The notes under the pieces are model-generated. The model saw nothing but the letters and a program-made list of their open reading frames with translations. It searched no databases and was not told the origin of the DNA. From Gammaproteobacteria bacterium (GTDB taxonomy: Bacteria > Pseudomonadota > Gammaproteobacteria > UBA1113), in NCBI GenBank assembly GCA_020051155.1, contig JAGVJK010000006.1, positions 1 through 64,000 of the forward strand: a stretch of DNA of 64,000 nt, read 5' to 3'. Shown here in pieces: positions 30,646-40,099 of this stretch. The position numbers and the translations under genes are program-made. The number at the start of each line of letters is the position of its first letter. Position 1 is the stretch's first letter.

Positions 30646-32186
30646 AATAACTTCAGCAAAGGCTTTCCAGTCATTTCTTCGGGGATTTCGAGTCCTAATA
30701 AATAAAGTAACGTAGGTGCGATATCCGATAGTTTTCCTTCCATATCATAAAATGTGGCAGGACGTCCGACATAACATAGTGGCACAGGATCACTGGTGTG
30801 TGCTGTGTGGGCTTGTTGTGTCGTTTCATCGAACATGCATTCAGCATTGCCGTGATCGGCTGTTACTAACATTTCTCCGCCCGCAGATTTTAACGCTTGC
30901 ATGATGCGTCCGAGACAACGATCAATGGCTTCAATGGCTGCAACCGTTGCAGTGAAATCGCCACTGTGTCCCACCATATCCGCATTAGCAAAATTACAAA
31001 TGATCACATCAACGGCTTTATTCTGAATCACATCGATTAATTGATCCGTGACTAAATCCACACTCATTTCTGGTTGCAAATCATAGGTTGCAACCTTGGG
31101 TGAGGGGATTAATGAGCGTTCCTCCCCAGGGAAAGGCGCTTCTCGACCGCCATTAAAAAAGAACGTTACGTGCGCATACTTTTCAGTTTCTGCAATGCGT
31201 AGTTGCGTTAAATGATGTTTTGCTAGAATTTCACCGAAGGTATTATCAAGATTCTGCGGTGGATAAGCGATGCTGGTGCGCAAGTTATCGGCGTATTGTG
31301 TCAAGCTAACAAAGGCGCCCAATTGAGGGTGAACATGACGTTCGAAATCAGTAAAGGGTTCTTGCAAAAAGGCGCGGGATAATTGTCGCGCGCGATCTGC
31401 ACGGAAATTCATAAAGACAATGACATCTTGATCGCCGACCACAATAGGTGTTTCGCCCTTTGCACAAATGAGAGTTGGTTTGACAAATTCATCAGACTCT
31501 TGATCATGATAAGCAGCGGCTAAGCCTTCGACGGCAGAGGTTGCGTGACGATAAGCTGTTCCTTGGGTTAATAAATCATAAGCGGCTCGAGTGCGATCCC
31601 AGCGTTGATCGCGGTCCATAGCATAATAGCGGCCGATGATCGATGCAATCCGTCCTATACCCAGCTCACGAAAATGATCTTCCATGGCTTGCAGAGAGGC
31701 TTTCGCACTTTTAGGTGGCGTGTCACGACCATCGAGGATGGCATGTAAATAAACGTCGTCAATCGCTTCTTGTTTAGCAAAATCTAGTAGAGCATGTAAA
31801 TGGTCTTCGTGACTGTGTACACCACCGGGCGAGAGCAAGCCTAAAATGTGTAATTTCGCATGATGTTGTTTAACGTGTTGCAATGCTGAGAGTAAGACTG
31901 GATTTTCAAAAAAACTTTGATCGCTAATGCTAGCACTGACGCGAGTATAGTCTTGATAGACGATCCGGCCGGCGCCCATGTTTAAATGCCCAACTTCGGA
32001 ATTTCCCATTTGATCATCTGGCAAGCCAACATAATGTCCGGATCCCTCAATTAATCGGTGAGGATGATGTTGCCATAACGTCTGCCAATGTGGTGCATTA
32101 GCTGCAGCAATGGCATTGTATTTTTCACCCTCGCGATAGCCCCAGCCATCTAGAATGAGTAATAAAAGAGGTTTATGTTGAGGCAT
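30642..32186 (-). CDS. gpmI: 2,3-bisphosphoglycerate-independent phosphoglycerate mutase
   Basis: A 514-residue manganese enzyme of glycolysis and gluconeogenesis. LLILDGWGYRE opens it. The phosphoserine is in MGNSEVGHLNMGAGR. HAILDGRDTPP, FMNFRADRAR, NFANADMVGHSG and TADHGNAE carry metal and substrate residues. It sits between icmF and envC. The gpmI-envC-ctpA order is an ancestral gammaproteobacterial block. Confidence 0.97.
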   Translation of the reverse strand: MPQHKPLLLLILDGWGYREGEKYNAIAAANAPHWQTLWQHHPHRLIEGSGHYVGLPDDQMGNSEVGHLNMGAGRIVYQDYTRVSASISDQSFFENPVLLSALQHVKQHHAKLHILGLLSPGGVHSHEDHLHALLDFAKQEAIDDVYLHAILDGRDTPPKSAKASLQAMEDHFRELGIGRIASIIGRYYAMDRDQRWDRTRAAYDLLTQGTAYRHATSAVEGLAAAYHDQESDEFVKPTLICAKGETPIVVGDQDVIVFMNFRADRARQLSRAFLQEPFTDFERHVHPQLGAFVSLTQYADNLRTSIAYPPQNLDNTFGEILAKHHLTQLRIAETEKYAHVTFFFNGGREAPFPGEERSLIPSPKVATYDLQPEMSVDLVTDQLIDVIQNKAVDVIICNFANADMVGHSGDFTATVAAIEAIDRCLGRIMQALKSAGGEMLVTADHGNAECMFDETTQQAHTAHTSDPVPLCYVGRPATFYDMEGKLSDIAPTLLYLLGLEIPEEMTGKPLLKLL

Positions 32187-32236
32187 GACGAATGATTCCT
32201 TAGTGTTTGCTAAAGGGCTTTATTTTATACACCTCT

Positions 32237-35200
32237 TTATCCGCGATCAATCGCTAATTCATGTAAAAATGCTTTGCGCAAAGGATTGTTTGGGTTGCGG
32301 CTGACTAAGGTAAAGCGCGCCATTTGATCATTGAGTGTTAAAGCAAAGTGAACCGTCTCATTTTCAGGGGGCTCTTCCGTCACACTGGCATCCAGCAGTT
32401 TATACAGTGCCCAAGGTCCTAGTGTTGCAATAGAGGCTTCTTTACCGGATTGATCCACAAAAGTAATGTTTACTTGACCGTTACCCTCAGCATCAGGCCA
32501 GTAAAAGACAGCAGGTGTTTGTCGAGTGCGAGTGTACTGGGCACCCGCATTATTAATCGCAACATCAATTTCTTGCAAGGTGTTACCCATGGATAAAGGT
32601 GCTAGGGCTAATTGCATACCATATTGTCCAGAGACGGGATTAAACATGGCTTGAGCGATTTCTTCTGCATGGACATATTCTGTAAGAAATTTTGGATCCA
32701 TTGCGAGGGTTTGGCTGGATAAATTCCGCCAAGTGCGCGTGTCGCGATCTACTACGGTAAAGGGTGAAATGTTATTTTCAAAAAATGTGAGGAGTGTTCC
32801 CTTCGGGCCATAGAAATGCTGGAAATCGCTGACTGCTAATTCATGTTCAGAGTCTTGAGCGATGGGATAGTAGGGGGCAATACGATTTTGGTACTCAGTC
32901 AACACCGTGGTTCGCCATTCCTTTTCAATATACGCAGTCGTTTGTTTCATGAGAAGTTGCACAGTATTTTCAGATGCTTGTTGCAGCCATTGCTGCACGG
33001 GTTGTGGCACACTGGGTGAGAATGATTCAAGCGTTATTAAGGGATTATCTTTTGCTTGTAGCCATTGTTTGCTGAGCGCAAAGGCCGCTGCGTTTGGCTC
33101 GGCTGCCTGTGATAATTGCTCGAGACTTTGTGTTAATGATGCTAAAGCTGTTTGTAAGGAGGCATCATGCAATAAGGGATTTTGTGCAATAAAGTCATCG
33201 AGAACAGCGAACTTAAGGCTAATGGGTGTTGGTAAATTTTCATAGGTAATGTGAGTGTTTTGATAAACTTGAGTCAGTAGTTGCTGTAGTGGAGAGTTAG
33301 TAGTGGTTAACTCTTGCAATGTTTGTTGCGCTTGTGCCACGGTGGTTGGTTTTTGTAATGGCAATTGTGTGATGAGACTCATCCAAACTTTTTGATATTG
33401 AGCAATGTACTGTTCCCGTGTTTGATTGATCGTCTCTTCTGAGGGAGCACCATGGTGCTCATTACCCAAGATCCAATGATCTTGATACAAACGTGTGAGT
33501 GCTACGGGAATTAATGTATCATAAATTTCACGAAAATGTGCTTGAGTATACATGGCTGGCACGGTGACATTCTGTTCCGTTTTCAACGCATTAAATGTAT
33601 TCGGTATTGGATGATAAAGAATCGTCGCAGGCTTATTAGAAAAATCATCCTCTACAATTGCCAGAGCTAATAACTCAGGAGGCGTTTGTTGTAACACTTG
33701 TTGTGCCGCTTCAACCAAGCTGTGATTAAAAACAATATCGCGCGCATCTTGTAAAGAGAATTGCTCTAAATGATGCAACATCATTCGGCGTTCTGAGGCA
33801 TTTAAATTGGGTAATTGATTGACTTGGGTGCCTAACCATGAACGCAGCGCTTGCAAGTCAAGATGTGTTGGGTCATTGAGCATGAGATAATATTTCAACG
33901 TGGTGTAAGCCATAGCTGCATGACCAGCACTAGACGTTGCTAAACTTGCCTGCAAGAGTGAAGTTAATTCTGTAGAGACCAACTGCGTTAAAACATGTTC
34001 ATAGGCTGCAGTGGCTGTTTGAGTTAAATCATTGCGTCGTTGATGATCGAATCGTAAAAACCAATAAAAATGATCACGGCTCAAAGAGTTTTTTGCGGCA
34101 TAGAGTAAATCTAGCGCGGTAATTTGCTGTTTAAGGCTCGATAAACTTTGCGTCTTTTCTAGAATTTTATATTGTGTCAGCATACTCTCAGCTTTGGTTA
34201 AGTTTTTCATTTCTTGATTGAAATGAGACGACCAATTCACTACGGCGCTGATAATCAACACAGCAGCAGTGGTTGCCGCAACATGTTGTGCCCATCGTTG
34301 TCGTGTCCACGATGTTTGGTTTTGAATCGCTGTAAAGAGTGTGGCATCTTGAAATAAAATGTCCGTAAAAAATCCTGAAATAAAATAATTTCGCGCGCGA
34401 CCTTGATTCTTTTTCGGTGTAGTTGGAGTTAACTCGAAGGATTGTGTTAAGGGCTTTAATAAACGATCCACTTGTTCATCATAATTGCCTTGGCTCATGA
34501 AGTACAAACCACGCAAATTACAATGCTTGGTCGCCATGAGGCAAGGGGATAATTGTTGCAAAAAAGTCGCCAGTGGTCGTTTTAAGCTTTCCATTTGTAA
34601 GGGAAAGTCTTTAATTTTTGCTCTTTTTTCTAGACTGCGTTGTTGATGCAATTTAGCAATGAGCACTTGATTTAAATCAGTGAGTAAATGATCGAATTCG
34701 ACGTCAAAGGTATCGGAAATTTTTTGCATGGTAGAAATTTGCGCTTGGCTCAAGCTGATACCAAAGGGACGTTGCAATTCCTCTGGAGATAAATGTTCAA
34801 AATACTCAGCAAATCCCGCTAAACAATCACTGTGATGAAAGAGGAAATAAACGGGTGTTGAATGTTTCAAAATAGCTTCAATGTCTTGCAGACGTTGCTT
34901 GAGCAAGAGCAGTAAGGGTTGTAATTTTTCTTTACCATAAATGGCTAAGTCGGCCAAGTTAATCGTAACAATAATACCTTGCAAAGAAGGAACATGGCGT
35001 TTTTTTAATAGCGACAATAAATTAGTCCAGAAGGGTTGTATCGGTTTTTCGCTGAACTCAAAGTATTGGGAATTGCAATCTAAAAAAACAGCTTCGCGGG
35101 TGGCAAACCAATCACAATGTCGTTGCTCGTCTTGGTAAGCCTTTGCATCACGTTTTGTTAACAAGAATTTTAAATTAGACTCAGCTAGTAATTTACTCTT

Positions 35201-35377
35201 AGAGGAATGGTTGTCACCGATCAACAAATACCAAGGTAAATCATAAAGTCGTATTCTCTGATGACTGCCGGAGATCTTGGTTTTTTTAAGAAAACGCAGC
35301 GCACCTAAAAAATGTTTTTGCCGTTTGTCTACTTCCGTTGCAGGGCTTTTTTTCTTCAGTTTTCTAATGTTGATCAT
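32237..35377 (-). CDS. icmF: IcmF, Dot/Icm type IV secretion accessory protein
   Basis: A 1046-residue inner-membrane protein related to TssM of type VI secretion. In Dot/Icm it stabilises the core complex with IcmH/DotU. N-terminal NTPase-like region: the P-loop is degenerate, GDNHSSKS at residues 54-61, with Ser in place of the usual second Gly. A membrane segment lies near residues 362-382 (TTAAVLIISAVVNW), followed by a large periplasmic IcmF-related region. The two N-terminal helices usual in TssM are absent. It overlaps icmH by 14 bases. Confidence 0.9.
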   Translation of the reverse strand: MINIRKLKKKSPATEVDKRQKHFLGALRFLKKTKISGSHQRIRLYDLPWYLLIGDNHSSKSKLLAESNLKFLLTKRDAKAYQDEQRHCDWFATREAVFLDCNSQYFEFSEKPIQPFWTNLLSLLKKRHVPSLQGIIVTINLADLAIYGKEKLQPLLLLLKQRLQDIEAILKHSTPVYFLFHHSDCLAGFAEYFEHLSPEELQRPFGISLSQAQISTMQKISDTFDVEFDHLLTDLNQVLIAKLHQQRSLEKRAKIKDFPLQMESLKRPLATFLQQLSPCLMATKHCNLRGLYFMSQGNYDEQVDRLLKPLTQSFELTPTTPKKNQGRARNYFISGFFTDILFQDATLFTAIQNQTSWTRQRWAQHVAATTAAVLIISAVVNWSSHFNQEMKNLTKAESMLTQYKILEKTQSLSSLKQQITALDLLYAAKNSLSRDHFYWFLRFDHQRRNDLTQTATAAYEHVLTQLVSTELTSLLQASLATSSAGHAAMAYTTLKYYLMLNDPTHLDLQALRSWLGTQVNQLPNLNASERRMMLHHLEQFSLQDARDIVFNHSLVEAAQQVLQQTPPELLALAIVEDDFSNKPATILYHPIPNTFNALKTEQNVTVPAMYTQAHFREIYDTLIPVALTRLYQDHWILGNEHHGAPSEETINQTREQYIAQYQKVWMSLITQLPLQKPTTVAQAQQTLQELTTTNSPLQQLLTQVYQNTHITYENLPTPISLKFAVLDDFIAQNPLLHDASLQTALASLTQSLEQLSQAAEPNAAAFALSKQWLQAKDNPLITLESFSPSVPQPVQQWLQQASENTVQLLMKQTTAYIEKEWRTTVLTEYQNRIAPYYPIAQDSEHELAVSDFQHFYGPKGTLLTFFENNISPFTVVDRDTRTWRNLSSQTLAMDPKFLTEYVHAEEIAQAMFNPVSGQYGMQLALAPLSMGNTLQEIDVAINNAGAQYTRTRQTPAVFYWPDAEGNGQVNITFVDQSGKEASIATLGPWALYKLLDASVTEEPPENETVHFALTLNDQMARFTLVSRNPNNPLRKAFLHELAIDRG

Positions 35378-36209
35378 GGTGGTTCATTATGGTTGATAAA
35401 TCTTTATAAACAGGCAGTGCATTGATTTTCAAAACATAGTTAAACCCTAAATACACGGTCGCGAGCAATGCCATCGTGAATGCAGCAATCAGCCACACAG
35501 GGATTGGTTTGCTCATTAAGCGCGGTAATTTCTTGAAAAGTTTGATCGGGTTATTTAACTTTGTATAAGTCTCTTCGCGCTCCCTACGAATGTCATGAAA
35601 TAATTCATCCATGACTTGGTCTAAGTCATCTCGACCGTGAGTTAAGTGACGGTAACGCCCTTGAAACCCAAGGCTTAAACAAAGGTATGCAAATTCCAAT
35701 AAATCACGATGCAACTGGGTGTTGTCACGCAGTTTCTCTAAGATCAAGAAAAAACGTTCACCGCCCCAGGATTCACCTTGAAAGGTTTGCAATAAACTGT
35801 ATTGATTTTGCCAATTGTGAAGTTTGCCCCACTCAGTGGTGTGAATGATTTCATCAAGGGTGGTACAAAGGATATATCGAGCTACTAAAATTTCATCGGC
35901 ACGGTAACCACGTGTTTGCGCAGCGCATTCAAAGGCCTTTATTTCATGAATAAGTGCCGCTTGCGTATTCTCTAAGGGCGGCGCTTGTTTCAATTTGCGT
36001 AGCTTATGGATTAAAGAAAATAGGGCAGAGGCTGCCGCTACCAAGGGGTTAATACCAGAATTAGCAATAAAGGTTTTTGATTTGCAATAGGTTTGTAATG
36101 TGGGTAACGGTTCCTTCGCGCGTGCCGGCGAAATAGGATCATTAGTAGGTAATTGGACCCGTTCGCCTTTCGTGGAGGTTTTTATTAAACTTTCCTTTTG
36201 CATGCTCAC
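35364..36209 (-). CDS. icmH: IcmH/DotU, Dot/Icm accessory protein
   Basis: A 281-residue DotU/TssL-family protein. The cytosolic domain shows family segments YILCTTLDEIIHTTEWG, GGERFFLILEKLRD and LCLSLGFQGRYR. One C-terminal membrane helix (VWLIAAFTMALLATVYLGF) anchors it. With IcmF it stabilises the type IV secretion complex at the inner membrane. It starts 17 bases after purD and is followed by icmF. No other dot/icm gene is in the window, as expected since these loci are scattered. Confidence 0.93.
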   Translation of the reverse strand: MSMQKESLIKTSTKGERVQLPTNDPISPARAKEPLPTLQTYCKSKTFIANSGINPLVAAASALFSLIHKLRKLKQAPPLENTQAALIHEIKAFECAAQTRGYRADEILVARYILCTTLDEIIHTTEWGKLHNWQNQYSLLQTFQGESWGGERFFLILEKLRDNTQLHRDLLEFAYLCLSLGFQGRYRHLTHGRDDLDQVMDELFHDIRREREETYTKLNNPIKLFKKLPRLMSKPIPVWLIAAFTMALLATVYLGFNYVLKINALPVYKDLSTIMNHHDQH

Positions 36210-36226
36210 GTTATCCTTTCTGGACG

Positions 36227-37519
36227 TTATTTAAGGGCGCGTTCCCTTTCCACAGCACGATATCCAATGTCCGTACGGTAATAGATACCATTGAAATGCA
36301 CTTTGTTCAATAGTTGATATGCATTTTTTTGTGCTAAGGTGGCAGTGGGTGCTAAGGCCGTGGCGCATAGCACGCGTCCTCCTTGTGTTAGAAAATGTCC
36401 TGCATCAGCATGGACACCTGCTAAAAAGAGTTTGGCGTGTTCTTGTTCCGTATTTAATCCTGTGATGTTTTGACCGGTCTGGTAGGCATTGGGATAACCC
36501 TCGGCACAAGCTACCACACCCACTGCAACACGAGGATCCCACTGAATAGGCGTATGGTGCAACTCACCAGCCAAGGCTTGTTGGCAGAGCGTGATGAGAT
36601 CACTTTGTAAGCGCATCATCAAGGGTTGTGTTTCAGGATCGCCCAAACGGCAGTTAAACTCTAACACTTTGATGCTGTTATCAGGTGCAATCATTAAACC
36701 CGCATATAAAAAGCCAGTGTAAGGATGTCCTTCGGCTTTCATGCCGGCAATGACGGGATTGATTACTGTTTCGAGAATTGTTTTTTCTAATTCAGGTGTG
36801 ATGACCGGCGCCGGTGAGTAAGCACCCATACCGCCGGTGTTGGGACCTTGGTCGCCATTATCGCGAGCTTTATGATCTTGACTGGAGGCAAAGGGCAGAG
36901 CATGTTCACCATCCACCATCACGATATAACTGGCTTCTTCGCCCGCTAAAAACTCTTCAATCACAATACGATCACCGGCACTGCCAAAGGTATGTAAAGA
37001 CATCATTTGCTCAATGGCATCTTCGGCCTCTTGTTGTGTTTGTGCAATGATGACGCCTTTGCCAGCCGCTAAACCATCCGCTTTTAAGACAAGAGGGAAG
37101 GTTTGTGTTTTTAAATAATCTTTAGCCAAGGCGGGATTTTCAAAGGTTTGATAATGAGCGGTGGGGATCTGATACTTTTTCATGAAGTCTTTGCTGAAGG
37201 CTTTGGAACTTTCTAGTTGAGCAGCTTCAGCGCGGGGCCCGAAGATAGCGAAGCCTTGTTCTTGAAACCGATTCACAATTCCCTTCGCTAAAGGTGCCTC
37301 GGGACCCACAAGGGTTAAATCAATTTTTTTCTCTCGAACAAAGGCGAGTAATGCCTCAATATCACAGGCATCAATACCGGTATTTTCAGTGTTTGCTTCT
37401 AAGGCGGTACCTGCATTGCCGGGGGCAACATAAAGGCGTTGTAATTGTTTCGATTGCGATAACTTCCATGCCATGGCATGTTCGCGTCCGCCATTACCAA
37501 TTAATAAAACATTGAGCAT
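36227..37519 (-). CDS. purD: Phosphoribosylamine-glycine ligase
   Basis: The 430-residue ATP-grasp enzyme catalyses the second step of de novo purine synthesis. It opens VLLIGNGGREHAMAWKLSQS. Motifs LVLKADGLAAGKGVIIA, SSQDHKARDNGDQGPNTGG, GFLYAGLMI and VLEFNCRLGDPETQ are all present. It lies 17 bases after purH and 17 bases before icmH, so it joins purine synthesis to the secretion genes in one probable transcript. Confidence 0.97.
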   Translation of the reverse strand: MLNVLLIGNGGREHAMAWKLSQSKQLQRLYVAPGNAGTALEANTENTGIDACDIEALLAFVREKKIDLTLVGPEAPLAKGIVNRFQEQGFAIFGPRAEAAQLESSKAFSKDFMKKYQIPTAHYQTFENPALAKDYLKTQTFPLVLKADGLAAGKGVIIAQTQQEAEDAIEQMMSLHTFGSAGDRIVIEEFLAGEEASYIVMVDGEHALPFASSQDHKARDNGDQGPNTGGMGAYSPAPVITPELEKTILETVINPVIAGMKAEGHPYTGFLYAGLMIAPDNSIKVLEFNCRLGDPETQPLMMRLQSDLITLCQQALAGELHHTPIQWDPRVAVGVVACAEGYPNAYQTGQNITGLNTEQEHAKLFLAGVHADAGHFLTQGGRVLCATALAPTATLAQKNAYQLLNKVHFNGIYYRTDIGYRAVERERALK

Positions 37520-37536
37520 GTGAAAATCCTCTTATT

Positions 37537-39117
37537 TTAATGTAAAAAATGTCGAACACCGGTAAATAGCATCGCAATGTTTGCTTCATCGGCCGCTTGT
37601 ATGACTTCTTCATCTCGTATCGAGCCACCGGGTTGAATAATGGCAGTGATGCCAGCGGCTGCAGCGGTATCAATACCATCGCGGAATGGGAAAAAGGCAT
37701 CGGAGGCCATCACACAACCTGCCACAATGAGTTTTTCATCTTGGGCTTTGAGTGCAGCGATTTTTGCACTATAGACGCGGCTCATTTGACCTGCACCAAT
37801 GCCGATGGTTTGTAATTGTTTACCATAAACAATGGCATTGGATTTGACGAATTGCGCAACCTTCCATACAAAGAGGCAATCTTCATATTCTTGCGGTGTG
37901 GGGGCACGACGTGTGACAACTTTTAATTGCTGGGGATCTAAACCGGCAATGTCATTTTCTTGCACGAGTAAGCCACCTTTTACACGGCGATAATCAAGGC
38001 TGGTTGTTGGCAACGTATCTTGCCAAACGCCGCACTGCAGAAGGCGAATAGCAGGTTTCTTTGAAAAGACGGCTAGTGCTGCATCGGTTATCACCGGAGC
38101 GATCACGACTTCAACAAACTGACGTTGAATAATTTTATCGGCAAGGGGCGCATCGAGGGTTTGGTTCAGGGCAATGATACCGCCAAAAGCCGAAGTAGGA
38201 TCGGTTTGAAAAGCTTTGTCATAGGCTTCTTCAAGAGTAGCGCCGATGGCAACACCACAGGGATTGGCATGTTTTACGATGACGCAGGCGGGTTGAAGTC
38301 CCAGTGCTTTTACGCATTCCAGCGCCGCATTGCTATCTGCAATATTATTAAAAGATAAGGGTTTACCTTGTCGTTGGTCAGCGGTGCTGATGCAAGGTTC
38401 TTGTATGCCTGTTTCGATATAATAGGCCGCTCGTTGATGAGGGTTTTCACCATAACGTAAATCTTGTTGTTTCACAAAATCCAACGATAGATGCTGAGGG
38501 AATAAGTTATCTTGCGCAGGAGGCGTATTTTGCTGATTTAAATAGTGACTGATGGTTGTATCATACTGTGCAGTGTGAGCAAAAGCTTTTTTTGCCATCG
38601 CAAAACAATAGTCTCGTTGTAATTGACCGTCATGGGTTCGCAAAGTGTCAGCTAATTCCGTGTAATCTGCTGGGTCCACAATGACGCAAACATCGTGATG
38701 ATTTTTGGCGGCAGCACGAATCATAGTTGGCCCACCAATATCGATATTTTCAATAGCGTCTTTAAAGGTACAGCCTGGTTGAGCAATGGTGTTAGCAAAG
38801 GGGTAAAGATTAACGACGACCAAATCAATAGTGGGAATTTGATGCGTTGCTAAGGTCGCAGCATCTTGAGCGCGACGCGCTAAAATACCAGCATGTACTT
38901 TGGGATGTAAGGTTTTAACGCGGCCATCCATCATTTCAGGAAAGCCCGTATAGTCGGCGATTTCAATATGGGGAATACCATGAGTTCGTAATAAGTTAGC
39001 CGTACCACCCGTGGAAATGATTTCAATATTTAAGTCATGGAGTGTTTGCGCTAATTCAAGGAGGTTCGTTTTATCGGAAACGCTGATTAGCGCCCGTTTT
39101 ATGGGGATCATTGGCAT
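37537..39117 (-). CDS. purH: Bifunctional AICAR transformylase/IMP cyclohydrolase
   Basis: The 526-residue enzyme performs the last two steps of IMP synthesis. The N-terminal IMP cyclohydrolase (MGS-like) domain shows [19 protein letters not shown] and [10 protein letters not shown]. The C-terminal transformylase domain shows [29 protein letters not shown] and [12 protein letters not shown]. It is first gene of the run purH-purD-icmH-icmF. Two stem-loops separate it from fis. Confidence 0.97.
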   Translation of the reverse strand: MPMIPIKRALISVSDKTNLLELAQTLHDLNIEIISTGGTANLLRTHGIPHIEIADYTGFPEMMDGRVKTLHPKVHAGILARRAQDAATLATHQIPTIDLVVVNLYPFANTIAQPGCTFKDAIENIDIGGPTMIRAAAKNHHDVCVIVDPADYTELADTLRTHDGQLQRDYCFAMAKKAFAHTAQYDTTISHYLNQQNTPPAQDNLFPQHLSLDFVKQQDLRYGENPHQRAAYYIETGIQEPCISTADQRQGKPLSFNNIADSNAALECVKALGLQPACVIVKHANPCGVAIGATLEEAYDKAFQTDPTSAFGGIIALNQTLDAPLADKIIQRQFVEVVIAPVITDAALAVFSKKPAIRLLQCGVWQDTLPTTSLDYRRVKGGLLVQENDIAGLDPQQLKVVTRRAPTPQEYEDCLFVWKVAQFVKSNAIVYGKQLQTIGIGAGQMSRVYSAKIAALKAQDEKLIVAGCVMASDAFFPFRDGIDTAAAAGITAIIQPGGSIRDEEVIQAADEANIAMLFTGVRHFLH

Positions 39118-39163
39118 TATGAAAATCCTTAATAGTTAGCGAAAAGCGAGTTACAGAAACACA

Positions 39164-39252
39164 AAAGTCTGGTTGCATGATGCAGGGCCAGACTTTCTAG
39201 ACTTGAGACCCGAAGCAAATAATGAAAAGAAAGCTCAATCTTATTTGCTTCG
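39164..39252. terminator. Two stem-loops between fis and purH
   Basis: Stem 1 pairs AAAGTCTGG (39164-39172) with CCAGACTTT (39188-39196). Stem 2 pairs CGAAGCAAATAA (39211-39222) with TTATTTGCTTCG (39241-39252) perfectly over 18 bases. On the minus strand stem 2 follows the fis stop by 15 bases. They may end or weaken the fis transcript, or attenuate purH. No poly-U tract supports a classic terminator at stem 2. Confidence 0.5.
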
Positions 39253-39267
39253 AGCAGCGTAATGAGC

Positions 39268-39558
39268 TTATAGCAAGTCGTAAGTTTTGAGCATTTTGCG
39301 TAGTGTACCGCGGCTCAAGCCCAGTATCTTCGCAGCACGTGATTGATTGCCACCAGTGTACTCCATAATTTTTTGGAGTAAGGGTAATTCAATTTGCTCT
39401 AAGACCATTTCATATAAATCAGTTGGTTTCTCACCCGCTAATTGTGCAAAATAGTTATCAAGCGCGTGTCTTACTGCATCACGTAGTGGTTGCTCAGACT
39501 GTCCGTGGACAACATGGCCGACTACGGGTTTTTCAATAATTTCTGCAATATTATTCAT
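39268..39558 (-). CDS. fis: DNA-binding protein Fis
   Basis: The 96-residue nucleoid protein bends DNA and modulates growth-phase genes. The N-terminal part includes LRDAVRHALDNYFAQLAGE. The C-terminal HTH GGNQSRAAKILGLSRGTLRK matches the Fis signature. In enterics fis follows dusB; here dusB is absent and fis stands alone upstream of purH. Legionellales carry several Fis paralogues that control virulence and differentiation genes. Confidence 0.95.
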   Translation of the reverse strand: MNNIAEIIEKPVVGHVVHGQSEQPLRDAVRHALDNYFAQLAGEKPTDLYEMVLEQIELPLLQKIMEYTGGNQSRAAKILGLSRGTLRKMLKTYDLL

Positions 39559-39904
39559 GCTTTTCCGCCCTCTCGTTGCTTATTTAGATGCATCACTGCG
39601 GCCTTGACCACGGCAATGCGCCAGATTAAAACACATTCATCAAATAACTAACGGATGAACAAACACCCGCTAGCAACCTGGATACATGCTCGTTCACACA
39701 GTGGGAACGCTAACGTAGTGTTAGAGTGGGTTGTAAACTCCCTGTCACTTCGCATGATATCCCTACTTGTTGCCGTATACGGCTGGAGCTTATAGCCGAT
39801 CAATCAAATGATCCGATATAAGCCCTGTTAAGGAACGTTTTTAGGGTCCCGTTCCAAAGCAGGTGCCATTATAACATCGGTCACGATGTATACAAGTCCT
39901 CTGT
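39559..39904. other. Intergenic region upstream of fis
   Basis: About 345 bases with no gene recognised. A short stem pairs GGAACG with CGTTCC around 39833-39856. The rest would be the fis promoter and leader on the minus strand. I checked by eye for the conserved cores of RNase P, tmRNA and 6S RNA and saw none. Confidence 0.4.
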
Positions 39905-40087
39905 GTAAAAAAGTTTGTTTTTTTTGTAGCTATACCGCTCGCCAATGAAGATGCGACTTTTGGCATCAGTGCAGGCGGTATATTAGGTGCTGCATTCGAA
40001 GAGTCTTTTAGCTTTGCAATTAGAGGGGAGATCTCTTATGCTTACGCCTTATATGGGCCTTGTTCCCATCTCAAAGATGTTATATAG
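39905..40087 (+). pseudogene. Remnant of a signal-peptide-bearing outer-membrane-type protein
   Basis: A frame of 60 codons runs from GTA at 39905 to TAG at 40085. It reads KKFVFFVAIPLAN, then EDATFGISAGGILGAAF, then SFSFAIRGEISYAYAL. This has the look of a signal peptide followed by beta-barrel strands. A GTA codon sits where a start would be, and the frame is far too short for a barrel. A second decayed copy of the segment around GISAGG lies at 45098-45144. It ends 12 bases before the EAL gene. Confidence 0.45.
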
Positions 40088-40099
40088 GGAGAGATCTGA

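Noticed and set aside
39559-40099. RNase P RNA, tmRNA or 6S RNA
   Set aside because: None of the conserved cores of these RNAs was seen on either strand.
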